The notes under the pieces are model-generated. The model was given only the letters and a program-made list of their open reading frames with translations, ran no database searches and was not told the origin of the DNA. Shown piece after piece: positions 1 through 5,708 of a stretch of 7,451 nt of DNA. The first letter of the stretch is position 1. Each line of letters opens with the position of its first letter. The DNA is from Thermodesulfobacteriota bacterium (GTDB lineage: Bacteria > Desulfobacterota > Desulfocorpusculales > Desulfocorpusculum), in NCBI GenBank assembly GCA_028275295.1, contig JAPWUY010000080.1, forward strand, positions 1 through 7,451, written 5' to 3'. Position numbers and translations under genes: made by a program.

Positions 1-1
1 A

Positions 2-1501
2 GCCAAGAGCCTTGGGAGGATTCACCCCATTTTTGTCGACGGCAAGAAAGTGAGAACCAACCGAAAGATCGCCTCCCTCAATCCTGCAAGGCCCCATGAG
101 AAAGTTGGGTACACCTTTTTGGCAACGCTCCATGAGGCAGAACGGGCTTTGGAGTCAGCGGCCAGGACCTTTCCCAAGTGGAGGGATACACCAGTTCCAG
201 AGAGGGTCAGACTGGTTTTGAGACTGGGAGAGATCCTGCGCTCCAAGCGCATGGAGCTTGCAGCCCTGGAAGTTCACGAGGTCTCGAAGACCTGGAGAGA
301 GGCCGATGCGGATGTTTGCGAGGCAATTGACTTCTGCGAGTACTATGCTAGGGAGATGATGAGGATCGGGGGTATCAGGGAGCTGGACCCCATCCCAGGG
401 GAGACCAACCAATATTTTTACCAGGCGAGGGGGCCGGTCCTGGTCATAGCTCCCTGGAACTTTCCCCTGGCCATATCGTGCGGGATGATTGTGGCAGCCC
501 TCGTCACTGGAAATACCGTCATATACAAACCCTCCAGCCTCTCTCCCATAACAGGGGCAGCGTTGACGGATGCCATAAGAGAAGCTGGGTTTCCCAACGG
601 CTCTTTTCACTTCCTCCCTTGCTCCGGGAACGAGGCCGCAAGCTGGTTGGTTGAGGACCCGAGAATTGCCCTAATAGCTTTCACTGGCTCCAAAGAGGTG
701 GGACTCGAGATCCTCCTGAGGGCTGCCTCTGTGAAGCCCGGCCAAGAAAACCTGAAGAGGGTGATAGCGGAGATGGGCGGAAAGAATGCCATCATAGTCG
801 ATGGGGACGCTGATTTGGATAGCGCTGTTGTTGGGGTGGTGGAGTCCGCCTTCGGTTTCCAGGGACAGAAGTGTTCCGCCTGCTCGAGGGTCATAGTCCT
901 AGAAGACCAATACGACAGGTTCGTGGAGAGACTCATCGAGGCAACGAGGGGGATAAAAGTGGGTGACCCATCGGACCCCTCCGTGGATATGGGCGCCCTG
1001 ATAGATGCCTCGGCCAAGGACAAGGTGGAGGAGTACATCAAGCTGGGAATGGAGGAAGCGCAACTGCTTTTCAAGGGCGAATGCCCCAAGGAGGGGTATT
1101 TCGTGGCCCCTACCATATTCGGCTCCGTGAGCCCTGGAAGCAGGCTCGGTCAGGAGGAGATATTCGGACCAGTCCTCTCGGTGATGAAGGCCGAGGACAT
1201 GGATCACGCTCTCGAGATAGCGAATTCCACACCCTATGCCCTGACAGGTGGGCTCTACTCGAGGAGTCCGGCCAATATCCAGAAGGTGAAGAGGGAGATG
1301 AGGGTCGGGAATCTCTACATAAACAGGAAGATAACGGGGGCTATTGTGGGAAGACAGCCTTTCGGAGGATTCAAGATGTCCGGAGTTGGATCCAAAGCAG
1401 GAGGCCCAGACTATCTCCTCCAGTTTCTCGAGCCGAAGACAGTGACCGAGAACACACTGAGGAGAGGTTTCGCGCCGGAGCCAGGGGAAGCTCTTCCTTG
1501 A
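2..1501 (+). CDS. putA: Delta1-pyrroline-5-carboxylate dehydrogenase (L-glutamate gamma-semialdehyde dehydrogenase), probably the C-terminal domain of PutA; 5' end outside window
   Basis: NAD(P)+-dependent aldehyde dehydrogenase that oxidises glutamate semialdehyde to glutamate, the second step of proline catabolism, in the cytoplasm. The frame is open from the window edge, so the GTG at 50 is probably an internal Val: the codons before it already encode the usual domain opening (HPIFVDGKKV). 499 residues are visible. Numbered from the codon at nt 2: APWNFP at 150-155 (catalytic-pocket Asn153), FTGS at 227-230 (nucleotide binding), general-base Glu257 in AEMGGKN, nucleophile Cys291 in GQKCSAC, and EEIFGP with Glu386 and Phe388. 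All key residues are present. The tail GGPDYLLQFLEPKTVTENT followed by LRRGFAPE resembles bifunctional PutA proteins more than stand-alone RocA/PruA, whose C-termini usually differ. If PutA, a proline dehydrogenase barrel lies just left of the window; a separate pruA/rocA gene is the alternative. The enzyme family is near certain, the fusion is inferred. Confidence 0.9.
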   Translation, partial: AKSLGRIHPIFVDGKKVRTNRKIASLNPARPHEKVGYTFLATLHEAERALESAARTFPKWRDTPVPERVRLVLRLGEILRSKRMELAALEVHEVSKTWREADADVCEAIDFCEYYAREMMRIGGIRELDPIPGETNQYFYQARGPVLVIAPWNFPLAISCGMIVAALVTGNTVIYKPSSLSPITGAALTDAIREAGFPNGSFHFLPCSGNEAASWLVEDPRIALIAFTGSKEVGLEILLRAASVKPGQENLKRVIAEMGGKNAIIVDGDADLDSAVVGVVESAFGFQGQKCSACSRVIVLEDQYDRFVERLIEATRGIKVGDPSDPSVDMGALIDASAKDKVEEYIKLGMEEAQLLFKGECPKEGYFVAPTIFGSVSPGSRLGQEEIFGPVLSVMKAEDMDHALEIANSTPYALTGGLYSRSPANIQKVKREMRVGNLYINRKITGAIVGRQPFGGFKMSGVGSKAGGPDYLLQFLEPKTVTENTLRRGFAPEPGEALP

Positions 1502-1835
1502 GCTATTGGGCTCCGTACCGACACAAACGCCATGGGAGCTGAGAGCGGTTCCATCTTTGGCCACGGAAAAGACGTCTCTTGCCCCCCTTTTGGCCTCGCC
1601 CTCGACTCCCAAAGGAAAGAAGGAACTCAAAAGATTGCACCCCATCCCCTGAGGAGGACTGGCTCCTCGAGAAAAGACGGTTTTTGGGTATCGGACCCTC
1701 AAAGATTTCAGTCCCAATGCGAGGAAGGCTACTTTACAGTTGGGGACTCAATTCCCAAAGCCACAGGCTCTTGTGGTAATCGAGACCAGGAGAGGCCCAT
1801 TTTCATTTGCGGGTTCAGCCCGAGGATAAGGTCCT
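1502..1835. other. Non-coding gap between convergent genes
   Basis: This 334-bp stretch separates the 3' ends of the dehydrogenase (+) and the acyltransferase (-). Open frames cross it on both strands, but their translations are low-complexity, rich in Ser/Pro/Arg, lack family motifs and have no ribosome binding site, so I see no gene. The only structure of note is a 6-bp stem at 1651-1656/1663-1668 (GAGGAG/CTCCTC, 6-nt loop). It has no adjacent T-run on either strand, so neither convergent gene shows a textbook intrinsic terminator here. Termination could be Rho-dependent. Confidence 0.6.
1651..1668. other. Stem-loop in the convergent gap
   Basis: GAGGAG (1651-1656) and CTCCTC (1663-1668) are perfectly complementary around a 6-nt loop. 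The nearest T-run on the + strand (1681-1685) begins 12 nt after the stem, too far for a canonical intrinsic terminator, and there is none on the - strand. It may be a weak shared termination or 3'-end processing structure, or chance. Confidence 0.25.
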
Positions 1836-2771
1836 TTATCTGGCAAGATCGTCGGGGCTTGTCCGCCATCTTCTGTGCATCCAGACCCACTGTTCCGGGC
1901 TTTCCCTTATGAACTCTTCTAGCCTTTTCGTATAGAGAGCCACAAGCCTCCTCACCTCCTCCTCCCTATCTGCCTCGGGCCTCGCGAAGAGGGGCGGGTC
2001 CACTGTGATGAGGTGGCCTTTGTCTTTTCTAATGTTCCTTGCGAGCAAAAGGGGTGCACCGCTTGCCATGGCAAGAAGTGCTGGGCCCACAGGAGTGTAC
2101 GCTTGTCGGCCGAAAAACTCCACGAATAACCCCCCCACCCTCCTCACATCCTGGTCAGGCAGAATTCCCAGGAACTCGTTTCTCTGGAGACACCTGAGCA
2201 TGACCCTCATGGACTGGTCCCTGTAGATGGTCCTGACCCCCATTCTGGCTCTGAAGCTCACCAGTTCCCGGTCGAGCTCTCCCAGATATATCCTCCTTGC
2301 CACCACGTTCATGGGGAGTCCCCTCCAGGCGACGTAGATGGCGGAAAGCTCCCAATTGCCAAGATGAGCTGTGACAAATATCCCGCCCTTTCCCCTTCTG
2401 TGAGCATCTTCCACGTGCTCCCAGCCCCTTATCTCCACTGTCCGGAGGATGGGATCCGGACCCATTTTCCTGAGTCGGAAGCACTCGACTCCAGTCATGA
2501 GAAGGTTGCGGAAACACTCCCTGGCTATGCGTCTCCGGGATTCCTCATCGAGGAGCTCGCCCATGGCCATCTTGAGGTGAGTGAGGGCGAGTTTTCTCTG
2601 CTTGGGAAGGAAGAGATATGCCAAATCCCCCATCACAGAGGCCCATTTTCTTTCACTTCCCTGAGGTATGCCCGATGCCAAAAAGATCGCCAACTTCACC
2701 CCAAAGGGATAGAGGGAACGCCTCAGGTGTTTGAGCCTTCTTCTCAAGGACTTCTGCCCCTCTCTTCCCAT
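1836..2771 (-). CDS. LpxL/HtrB-family (lysophospholipid/lipid A-type) acyltransferase
   Basis: Membrane-associated acyltransferase of the bacterial lipid A biosynthesis family. Members move an acyl chain from acyl-ACP to a Kdo-lipid A precursor or related lysolipid at the inner face of the inner membrane. With the ATG at 2771 it is 311 aa, the usual size (about 300). Visible features: a basic, weakly hydrophobic N-terminus (anchor region up to about residue 60); the catalytic HX4E motif in TAHLGNWE with His136 and Glu141; LPDQD at 204-208; a conserved block FGRQAYTPVGPALLA at 220-234; and the C-terminal QWVWMHRRW at 294-302. The TTG at 2777, two codons upstream, is an alternative start that would overlap the preceding TGA. 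The ATG is preferred because an AGG lies 7 nt in front of it. It is the second gene of a two-gene unit led by the 82-aa protein, read from the promoter at 3105-3077. Whether it is the lauroyl-type LpxL, a myristoyl-type LpxM or another lysolipid acylase cannot be told from sequence. No key residue is missing. Confidence 0.9.
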   Translation of the reverse strand: MGREGQKSLRRRLKHLRRSLYPFGVKLAIFLASGIPQGSERKWASVMGDLAYLFLPKQRKLALTHLKMAMGELLDEESRRRIARECFRNLLMTGVECFRLRKMGPDPILRTVEIRGWEHVEDAHRRGKGGIFVTAHLGNWELSAIYVAWRGLPMNVVARRIYLGELDRELVSFRARMGVRTIYRDQSMRVMLRCLQRNEFLGILPDQDVRRVGGLFVEFFGRQAYTPVGPALLAMASGAPLLLARNIRKDKGHLITVDPPLFARPEADREEEVRRLVALYTKRLEEFIRESPEQWVWMHRRWRTSPDDLAR

Positions 2772-2773
2772 TC

Positions 2774-3022
2774 TCAAGCCTGATCCAGAAACAGGGTGTG
2801 ATATTCTCGGTCGGTCAAATGTTTCCTCATCACCTGGGTGAGCATCTCAACGATGCCATCCAGTTCCTCTTGGGCCAGTCTTGGGCAGAGGACCCCGAGT
2901 ATTTGGTCCGAGGAGAACTTCTGGAGGAATACTTTGAATGACGCCTCGTCCACCTCTCTCGATAGACCGAAGGCTATGGGGCCTTTGTATTCTTTGAAGA
3001 AATTGTGGGAGGATCTTTCCAT
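2774..3022 (-). CDS. Conserved small cytoplasmic protein (82 aa), function unknown
   Basis: Starts MERSSHNFFKEYKGPIAFGL and ends in the TGA at 2776-2774, directly in front of the acyltransferase start (2 bp between stop and ATG, or an overlap if the TTG is used), so the two are almost certainly cotranscribed and translationally coupled. The start at 3022 is chosen because GAGAGGA (3036-3030) precedes it by 7 nt and because the frame further upstream (GTG at 3088) would begin before the predicted transcription start. The protein is charged and looks mostly helical, with no signal peptide, membrane segment or metal-binding Cys pair (a single Cys in VLCPRL). The block FFKEYKGPIAFGLSREVDE and the tail MRKHLTDREYHTLF resemble a small family annotated only as 'cytoplasmic protein' that I recall from Desulfobacterota. 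That is recognition from memory, not a search. Its position suggests a link to envelope lipid acylation, which is inference. Confidence 0.82.
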   Translation of the reverse strand: MERSSHNFFKEYKGPIAFGLSREVDEASFKVFLQKFSSDQILGVLCPRLAQEELDGIVEMLTQVMRKHLTDREYHTLFLDQA

Positions 3023-3029
3023 GCCCTGT

Positions 3030-3036
3030 TCCTCTC
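3030..3036 (-). promoter_or_regulatory. Ribosome binding site that fixes the start of the 82-aa gene
   Basis: On the - strand GAGAGGA is followed by 7 nt and then ATG (3022-3020). It is the only good Shine-Dalgarno match near any candidate start in this frame and supports 82 rather than 104 residues. Confidence 0.65.
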
Positions 3037-3076
3037 GGCTTCCGAAGGTCCTTGCGCCCAATGGGGGCAGCCCGTT

Positions 3077-3105
3077 AACATAACACACATGCTAGTTTGT
3101 GCCAA
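3077..3105 (-). promoter_or_regulatory. Sigma-70-like promoter of the small protein-acyltransferase operon
   Basis: Read on the - strand: -35 TTGGCA (3105-3100, 5 of 6 to consensus), a 17-nt spacer, and -10 TATGTT (3082-3077, 4 of 6) preceded by a TG in the extended -10 position (3085-3084). Transcription would begin near 3070, giving a leader of about 50 nt before the ATG at 3022. The -35 box lies within the first codons of the divergent ABC-F gene and the spacer covers its start codon, so the two units share this DNA. Confidence 0.55.
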
Positions 3106-5053
3106 TCGACTCACAAAACTCTACGGTCAAAAGGACATCCTTCTAGAGGCCAGTTTCCACATAAACCCGGGAGAGAAGATCGGGCTCGTGGGCCCCAACG
3201 GAGCTGGCAAGAGCACCCTTCTCAAGCTCATCCTGGGGGAAGTGGAGCCGGATGGGGGCGAGATTCACAGGGCAAAGCATGTGAGGATCGGGTACCTGCC
3301 ACAGAATGTGCTCAGCTTCCGTGGCAAGACGGTGATGGAAGAGGTCTTGGATGTGGCCCAAGAGGTGAGGTGGCTCCAAGAAGAGATGGAGAAACTCCAT
3401 GAGGAGATCTCACAGGCCAAGGGTGAAATCAGGGAGAGGTTGGCCTTCAGGCTTGGCCAGCTCATGGAGCGGTACCAGCATCTCGGGGGCTATGGCCTCA
3501 AGTCCAAGGCGGAAAAGATCTTGGTGGGACTCGGATTCAGGGAGGAGGATTTTTCGAGACCCGTCGAGTCCCTAAGCGGCGGCTGGATCATGAGGGTGGC
3601 CCTCGCTCGGCTCCTTCTCAGCGATGCGGATCTTCTCTTGCTCGATGAGCCAACCAATCATTTGGATATAGAGGCCTTGAAATGGCTTGAGGGCTTCCTC
3701 GAGGAGCTCGAGGCAGCGGTTGTGGTGGTGTCCCATGATAGGAGATTCCTCAATAAGGTTGTGGGAAGGATCCTGGAGATAGATGGAGGCCAGCTTCTCT
3801 CCTACAAGGGAAATTTCGACACCTACAGGGAGGAGAAGAGAAGACGCATTGAGCAGAGGTGGGCAGCTTACAAACTTCAACAGGAAAGGCTCAAGCAACT
3901 GGAGCGCTTCATAGAACGCAATAGGGCCAGAAAAGACAGGGCCAGGCAGGTTCAAAGCCGACTCAAGGCATTGGAAAAAATGGAGATTGTAGAGCCTCCG
4001 AGAGAGCCCCATGAGATGAGGTTCAGGCTTCCAGAGATGGCGCCTCTACCCAGGATTCCCCTTGAACTCCACGATATATGGTTCAGCTACTGTGAGAGGC
4101 CGGTATTCCGGGGTGTGAGCCTGGTCCTCGAAAGAGGGGAGCGACTCGCTGTTGTGGGGCCAAATGGAGCCGGCAAGAGCACACTTTTGAAGATCATGGC
4201 CGGAGAGTTGAGCCCGCAGAGAGGATCGAGGAGAGTGGGACAAGGAGTGAGAATAGGTTTTTTCGCCCAGGACCAACTCCACCAACTCAATCCAGAGAAG
4301 ACAGTGCTCGAGGAATTGATGGATTCGGTTGCCCATCCCCACCAGGGTGAGCTCAGGAATTTCTTGGCCCTTTTTCATTTCAGAGGGGATGAGGTGTTCA
4401 AGCGGGTGGGGGTCCTAAGCGGGGGTGAACAGGCCAGACTCCTCCTTTGCAAGGTCCTCCTCGGCGGAGCGAATCTCTTGCTTTTGGATGAGCCAACCAA
4501 TCACCTGGACATATCCTCGAGGGAGGCTCTCGAGGAAACATTGATAGGGTTTGGAGGAGCCTTGGTCTTGGTCACCCATGACAGGGAAATGATGGGGAGG
4601 GTGGCAACCCGTGTGCTGGAGGTTGGGACTGAGAGAGTCGAGCTTTTCTTGGGCCCTTACGGAGAATTCGAGGCAAGCAGGGAAAAGAGAGGGAAGGATC
4701 TGGCGATTCGTGGTGAGAAGTCTCAGGGGCAGGTGAGGAAGGACAAGGAGAGGAAGAGGCTGGAAGCCGAGTGGAGAAACCGCCTCTTCAGGATGAGGGT
4801 TCCCTTGGAGAAAGAGATAGAGAGCTTGGAAGAGCAAGTGGAGAGGGCCACATCCAGAATCGAGGAGATCCAAAAGGAGATGTCGAATCCGGAACTCTAC
4901 AGGAGCGGAGAGAGAGTGAGGGAACTCAAGCGGGAGATGGCCCAACTTAGAGCCCACGTGCAGGCCTGCACCGAGAGGTGGGAGGAGCTGCAACTGGAAC
5001 TGGAGGCCTTGAAAAAGGGTGGAGGAAGAAGCGAGTTGGAGGGGAATCGCTAG
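3089..5053 (+). CDS. ABC-F family ATPase (two ATP-binding cassettes, Uup/YheS-like)
   Basis: Soluble, duplicated ABC ATPase without membrane domains. ABC-F proteins act at the ribosomal E site in translation factor, antibiotic protection or assembly roles. 654 aa from the ATG at 3089. Cassette 1: Walker A GPNGAGKS from residue 35, signature LSGGW at 162-166, Walker B LLLLDE at 182-187 with catalytic Glu187, switch His216. Arg/Lys-rich helical linker at about 240-302 (the tRNA-interacting region of the family). Cassette 2: Walker A at 357-364, LSGGEQ at 443-448, Glu468, His497. A C-terminal charged coiled coil follows at about 548-650, as in Uup-type proteins. All catalytic residues are intact, so it should be active. 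The LSGGW..R form of the first signature recalls YheS, but I do not assign a subfamily. The start is set by the MLVCANRLTKLYG opening, which aligns with the family N-terminus. No Shine-Dalgarno is visible upstream, and the start overlaps the divergent promoter. It is followed by a terminator at 5128-5153 and appears monocistronic. Confidence 0.93.
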   Translation: MLVCANRLTKLYGQKDILLEASFHINPGEKIGLVGPNGAGKSTLLKLILGEVEPDGGEIHRAKHVRIGYLPQNVLSFRGKTVMEEVLDVAQEVRWLQEEMEKLHEEISQAKGEIRERLAFRLGQLMERYQHLGGYGLKSKAEKILVGLGFREEDFSRPVESLSGGWIMRVALARLLLSDADLLLLDEPTNHLDIEALKWLEGFLEELEAAVVVVSHDRRFLNKVVGRILEIDGGQLLSYKGNFDTYREEKRRRIEQRWAAYKLQQERLKQLERFIERNRARKDRARQVQSRLKALEKMEIVEPPREPHEMRFRLPEMAPLPRIPLELHDIWFSYCERPVFRGVSLVLERGERLAVVGPNGAGKSTLLKIMAGELSPQRGSRRVGQGVRIGFFAQDQLHQLNPEKTVLEELMDSVAHPHQGELRNFLALFHFRGDEVFKRVGVLSGGEQARLLLCKVLLGGANLLLLDEPTNHLDISSREALEETLIGFGGALVLVTHDREMMGRVATRVLEVGTERVELFLGPYGEFEASREKRGKDLAIRGEKSQGQVRKDKERKRLEAEWRNRLFRMRVPLEKEIESLEEQVERATSRIEEIQKEMSNPELYRSGERVRELKREMAQLRAHVQACTERWEELQLELEALKKGGGRSELEGNR

Positions 5054-5089
5054 ATGGGATTCCACCGGATATGAGGGGGAAAACGAGAA

Positions 5090-5113
5090 GGCCCCCGGAT
5101 GGGCACGGGGGCC
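5090..5113. other. Perfect 8-bp GC hairpin in repeat A
   Basis: GGCCCCCG (5090-5097) and CGGGGGCC (5106-5113) pair perfectly around an 8-nt loop. Read on the - strand it is followed by TTCTCGTTTT, giving a weak terminator look in that direction. On the + strand A-rich sequence follows. A G-run at 5075-5079 could compete for the C-run at 5092-5096. Confidence 0.6.
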
Positions 5114-5118
5114 AAAGT

Positions 5119-5157
5119 AAAGGAGGTGTGGGGAGGATGATTCCCCACTTTTTATAG
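5119..5157 (+). other. Micro-ORF (MIPHFL) behind a perfect anti-SD complement, overlapping a terminator
   Basis: AAAGGAGGTG (5119-5128) is a 10-nt exact complement of the bacterial 16S rRNA 3' end, the strongest ribosome binding site in the window. Ten nucleotides after its GGAGG core comes ATG (5137-5139), with five more sense codons and TAG (5155-5157). The micro-ORF lies within the terminator hairpin. A ribosome on it would melt that stem. In repeat B the purine run is kept (GGAGGAGGT) but the ATG is not, which argues against a conserved peptide. Translation is unproven. Confidence 0.25.
5128..5153 (+). terminator. Rho-independent terminator of the ABC-F gene
   Basis: GTGGGGA (5128-5134) pairs perfectly with TCCCCAC (5142-5148) around a 7-nt loop and is followed directly by TTTTT (5149-5153). 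It lies 75 nt after the ABC-F stop codon and is oriented to end that transcript. It forms the central part of repeat unit A. The matching position in unit B has lost the stem but keeps a T-rich segment. Confidence 0.65.
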
Positions 5158-5194
5158 ACAACAACCCCGGAAAAAAGTTCCCCACGGCTGATCC

Positions 5195-5229
5195 AAAAAC
5201 TCAAAAGGCCCCCGCTGGGTACGGAGGCC
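5195..5229 (-). terminator. Antisense-oriented terminator-like hairpin in repeat B
   Basis: Read on the - strand, GGCCTCCG (5229-5222) and CGGGGGCC (5214-5207) form an 8-bp stem with one mismatch and a 7-nt loop, followed by TTTTGAGTTTTT (5206-5195). This fits an intrinsic terminator for leftward transcription. No - strand gene lies to its right in this window, so it would block antisense reads into the ABC-F gene or end an unannotated RNA. Confidence 0.45.
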
Positions 5230-5292
5230 AAAGTGGAGGAGGTTGAGGGAGTTTTTCTGATTTTTGAGACATCACCCAGGCCAAAAAGTTCC
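5196..5292 (+). repeat. Tandem repeat unit B
   Basis: This is the second, more degenerate copy of the unit at 5080-5181, with the same order of parts: AAAAC; hairpin GGCCCCCG/CGGAGGCC (5207-5229); AAAGT; purine run GGAGGAGGT; T5; a GAGACATCACCC segment; and a terminal A5GTTCC. The central GTGGGGA/TCCCCAC stem of unit A is absent here, a few bases being deleted or changed. The hairpin arm has one substitution that breaks one base pair. Confidence 0.6.
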
Positions 5293-5296
5293 AGCC

Positions 5297-5318
5297 ATGA
5301 AAAAAATTTTTTGCTCAT
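5297..5318. repeat. AT-rich palindrome with A7T6 core
   Basis: ATGA (5297-5300) and TCAT (5315-5318) flank a run of seven A (5300-5306) and six T (5307-5312). A wider inverted pair, GGCCAA (5279-5284) and TTGGCC (5321-5326), encloses it off-centre. A-tract/T-tract DNA of this kind is intrinsically bent and can bind nucleoid proteins. A role as a protein site or weak bidirectional terminator is possible but not shown. Confidence 0.4.
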
Positions 5319-5502
5319 CCTTGGCCACCCCCCTTTGCCCCTAGCCTCCTCCATAGAGCCATGCCAACCCCCTTCCCCACCCCACTGCAAAAAGGCCTTC
5401 TCGTTGCCGAGGATCGCACAAAAAAGCCTCAGTCACTGGCTTCCATTTCCCCCTGGATGAGGGACCTTTGCGCCTTGGGAGATCTTTCCCCTTCGTCTTC
5501 GC

Positions 5503-5522
5503 GGGTATTTGCGGCTATACCC
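5503..5522. other. Stem-loop in the region upstream of the radical SAM gene
   Basis: GGGTAT (5503-5508) pairs perfectly with ATACCC (5517-5522) around the 8-nt loop TTGCGGCT. There is no T-run next to it on either strand. It lies upstream of the predicted promoter, so if that promoter is right it is not part of the radical SAM mRNA leader. Confidence 0.3.
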
Positions 5523-5635
5523 CCTATTTTGGCCACAAGGCCTTCTGAGGGCTTTTCTCATCCCTGGCCAATCCTTGGTCTCATGAGCTAGGGGCTACTC
5601 ATCTCAGTTTTGGTGCTCGTAGCCCCAGAGGACCT

Positions 5636-5665
5636 TTTACAATGCGGTGCTATCTGTTCTATCCT
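5636..5665 (+). promoter_or_regulatory. Candidate promoter of the radical SAM gene
   Basis: -35 TTTACA (5636-5641, 5 of 6 to consensus), an 18-nt spacer, and -10 TATCCT (5660-5665, 4 of 6). Transcription would start near 5672 and give a leader of roughly 37 nt containing the AAAAGGA ribosome binding site. It is the best match in the region, but the -10 is moderate. Confidence 0.4.
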
Positions 5666-5691
5666 TCTAAGAACGAATCTAGATGGGAGAG

Positions 5692-5698
5692 AAAAGGA
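5692..5698 (+). promoter_or_regulatory. Ribosome binding site deciding the radical SAM start
   Basis: AAAAGGA lies 10 nt before the ATG at 5709. The TTG at 5610 in the same frame would add 33 residues without family resemblance and lies upstream of the predicted promoter, so the ATG is preferred. Confidence 0.5.
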
Positions 5699-5708
5699 TA
5701 GCGCCAAG

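Larger units (their letters stand above)
5080..5181 (+). repeat. Tandem repeat unit A (hairpin, SD-like purine run, A-run plus GTTCC)
   Basis: This is the first of two related units with a step of about 117 bp. Order within the unit: AAAAC; a GC-rich hairpin (5090-5113); AAAGT; the purine run AAAGGAGGTG; the GTGGGGA/TCCCCAC hairpin with T5; ATAGACAACA; and a final A6GTTCC. The hairpin segment (5088-5118) matches unit B (5205-5234) at about 27 of 31 positions, and the last 35 nt at about 24 of 35. That is too similar, and in too consistent an order, for chance. Only two copies are seen in the window. Confidence 0.65.
5054..5708. other. Long intergenic region with repeats and stem-loops, no recognised gene
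   Basis: This 655-bp stretch lies between the ABC-F stop and the radical SAM start. The first 240 bp hold two related repeat units, a terminator and a perfect GC-rich hairpin. An AT-rich palindrome follows at 5297-5318, then a pyrimidine-rich stretch on the + strand (about 5320-5610) with a stem-loop at 5503-5522, and a candidate promoter at 5636-5665. Short open frames cross it on both strands, but their translations only reflect repeats or low complexity. I could not match the region to a cobalamin, SAM, glycine, c-di-GMP or T-box leader. A small RNA gene on either strand cannot be excluded. Confidence 0.6.

Noticed and set aside
899..1717. 272-residue - strand frame
   Set aside because: It lies mostly antisense to the conserved dehydrogenase; the translation has no recognisable domain.
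1532..1912. 126-residue + strand frame in the convergent gap
   Set aside because: No ribosome binding site or family motif, compositionally odd, and it runs into the acyltransferase gene antisense.
3005..3088. Upstream GTG extension of the ABC-F gene
   Set aside because: It would add 28 residues with no family similarity, overlaps the start of the - strand 82-aa gene, and precedes the clear family N-terminus at 3089.
3023..3088. GTG extension of the small - strand protein to 104 aa
   Set aside because: The start would lie upstream of the predicted transcription start and lacks a ribosome binding site, while the ATG at 3022 has a good one.
3635..4511. Identical DNA stretch GATGAGCCAACCAATCA in two places
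   Set aside because: It encodes the DEPTNH of the two Walker B motifs and is explained by the ancient cassette duplication and shared codon choice.
5080..5292. CRISPR-like array
   Set aside because: Only two imperfect units of about 100 bp with no short conserved repeat/spacer pattern and no cas genes.
4947..5390. 147-residue open frame on the - strand
   Set aside because: It runs through the end of the ABC-F gene and both repeats. Its translation is Pro/Ser/Gly-rich, and its internal similarity (PSGGLL twice) only mirrors the DNA repeat.
5610..5708. TTG extension of the radical SAM gene by 33 residues
   Set aside because: The added residues show no resemblance to the family, and the candidate promoter lies inside this stretch. 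The ATG at 5709 has AAAAGGA in front.
5054..5708. Cobalamin riboswitch upstream of the B12/radical SAM gene
   Set aside because: The - strand has a GAAGCCAGTGACTG-like stretch, but it is on the wrong strand and the B12-box core elements are missing.
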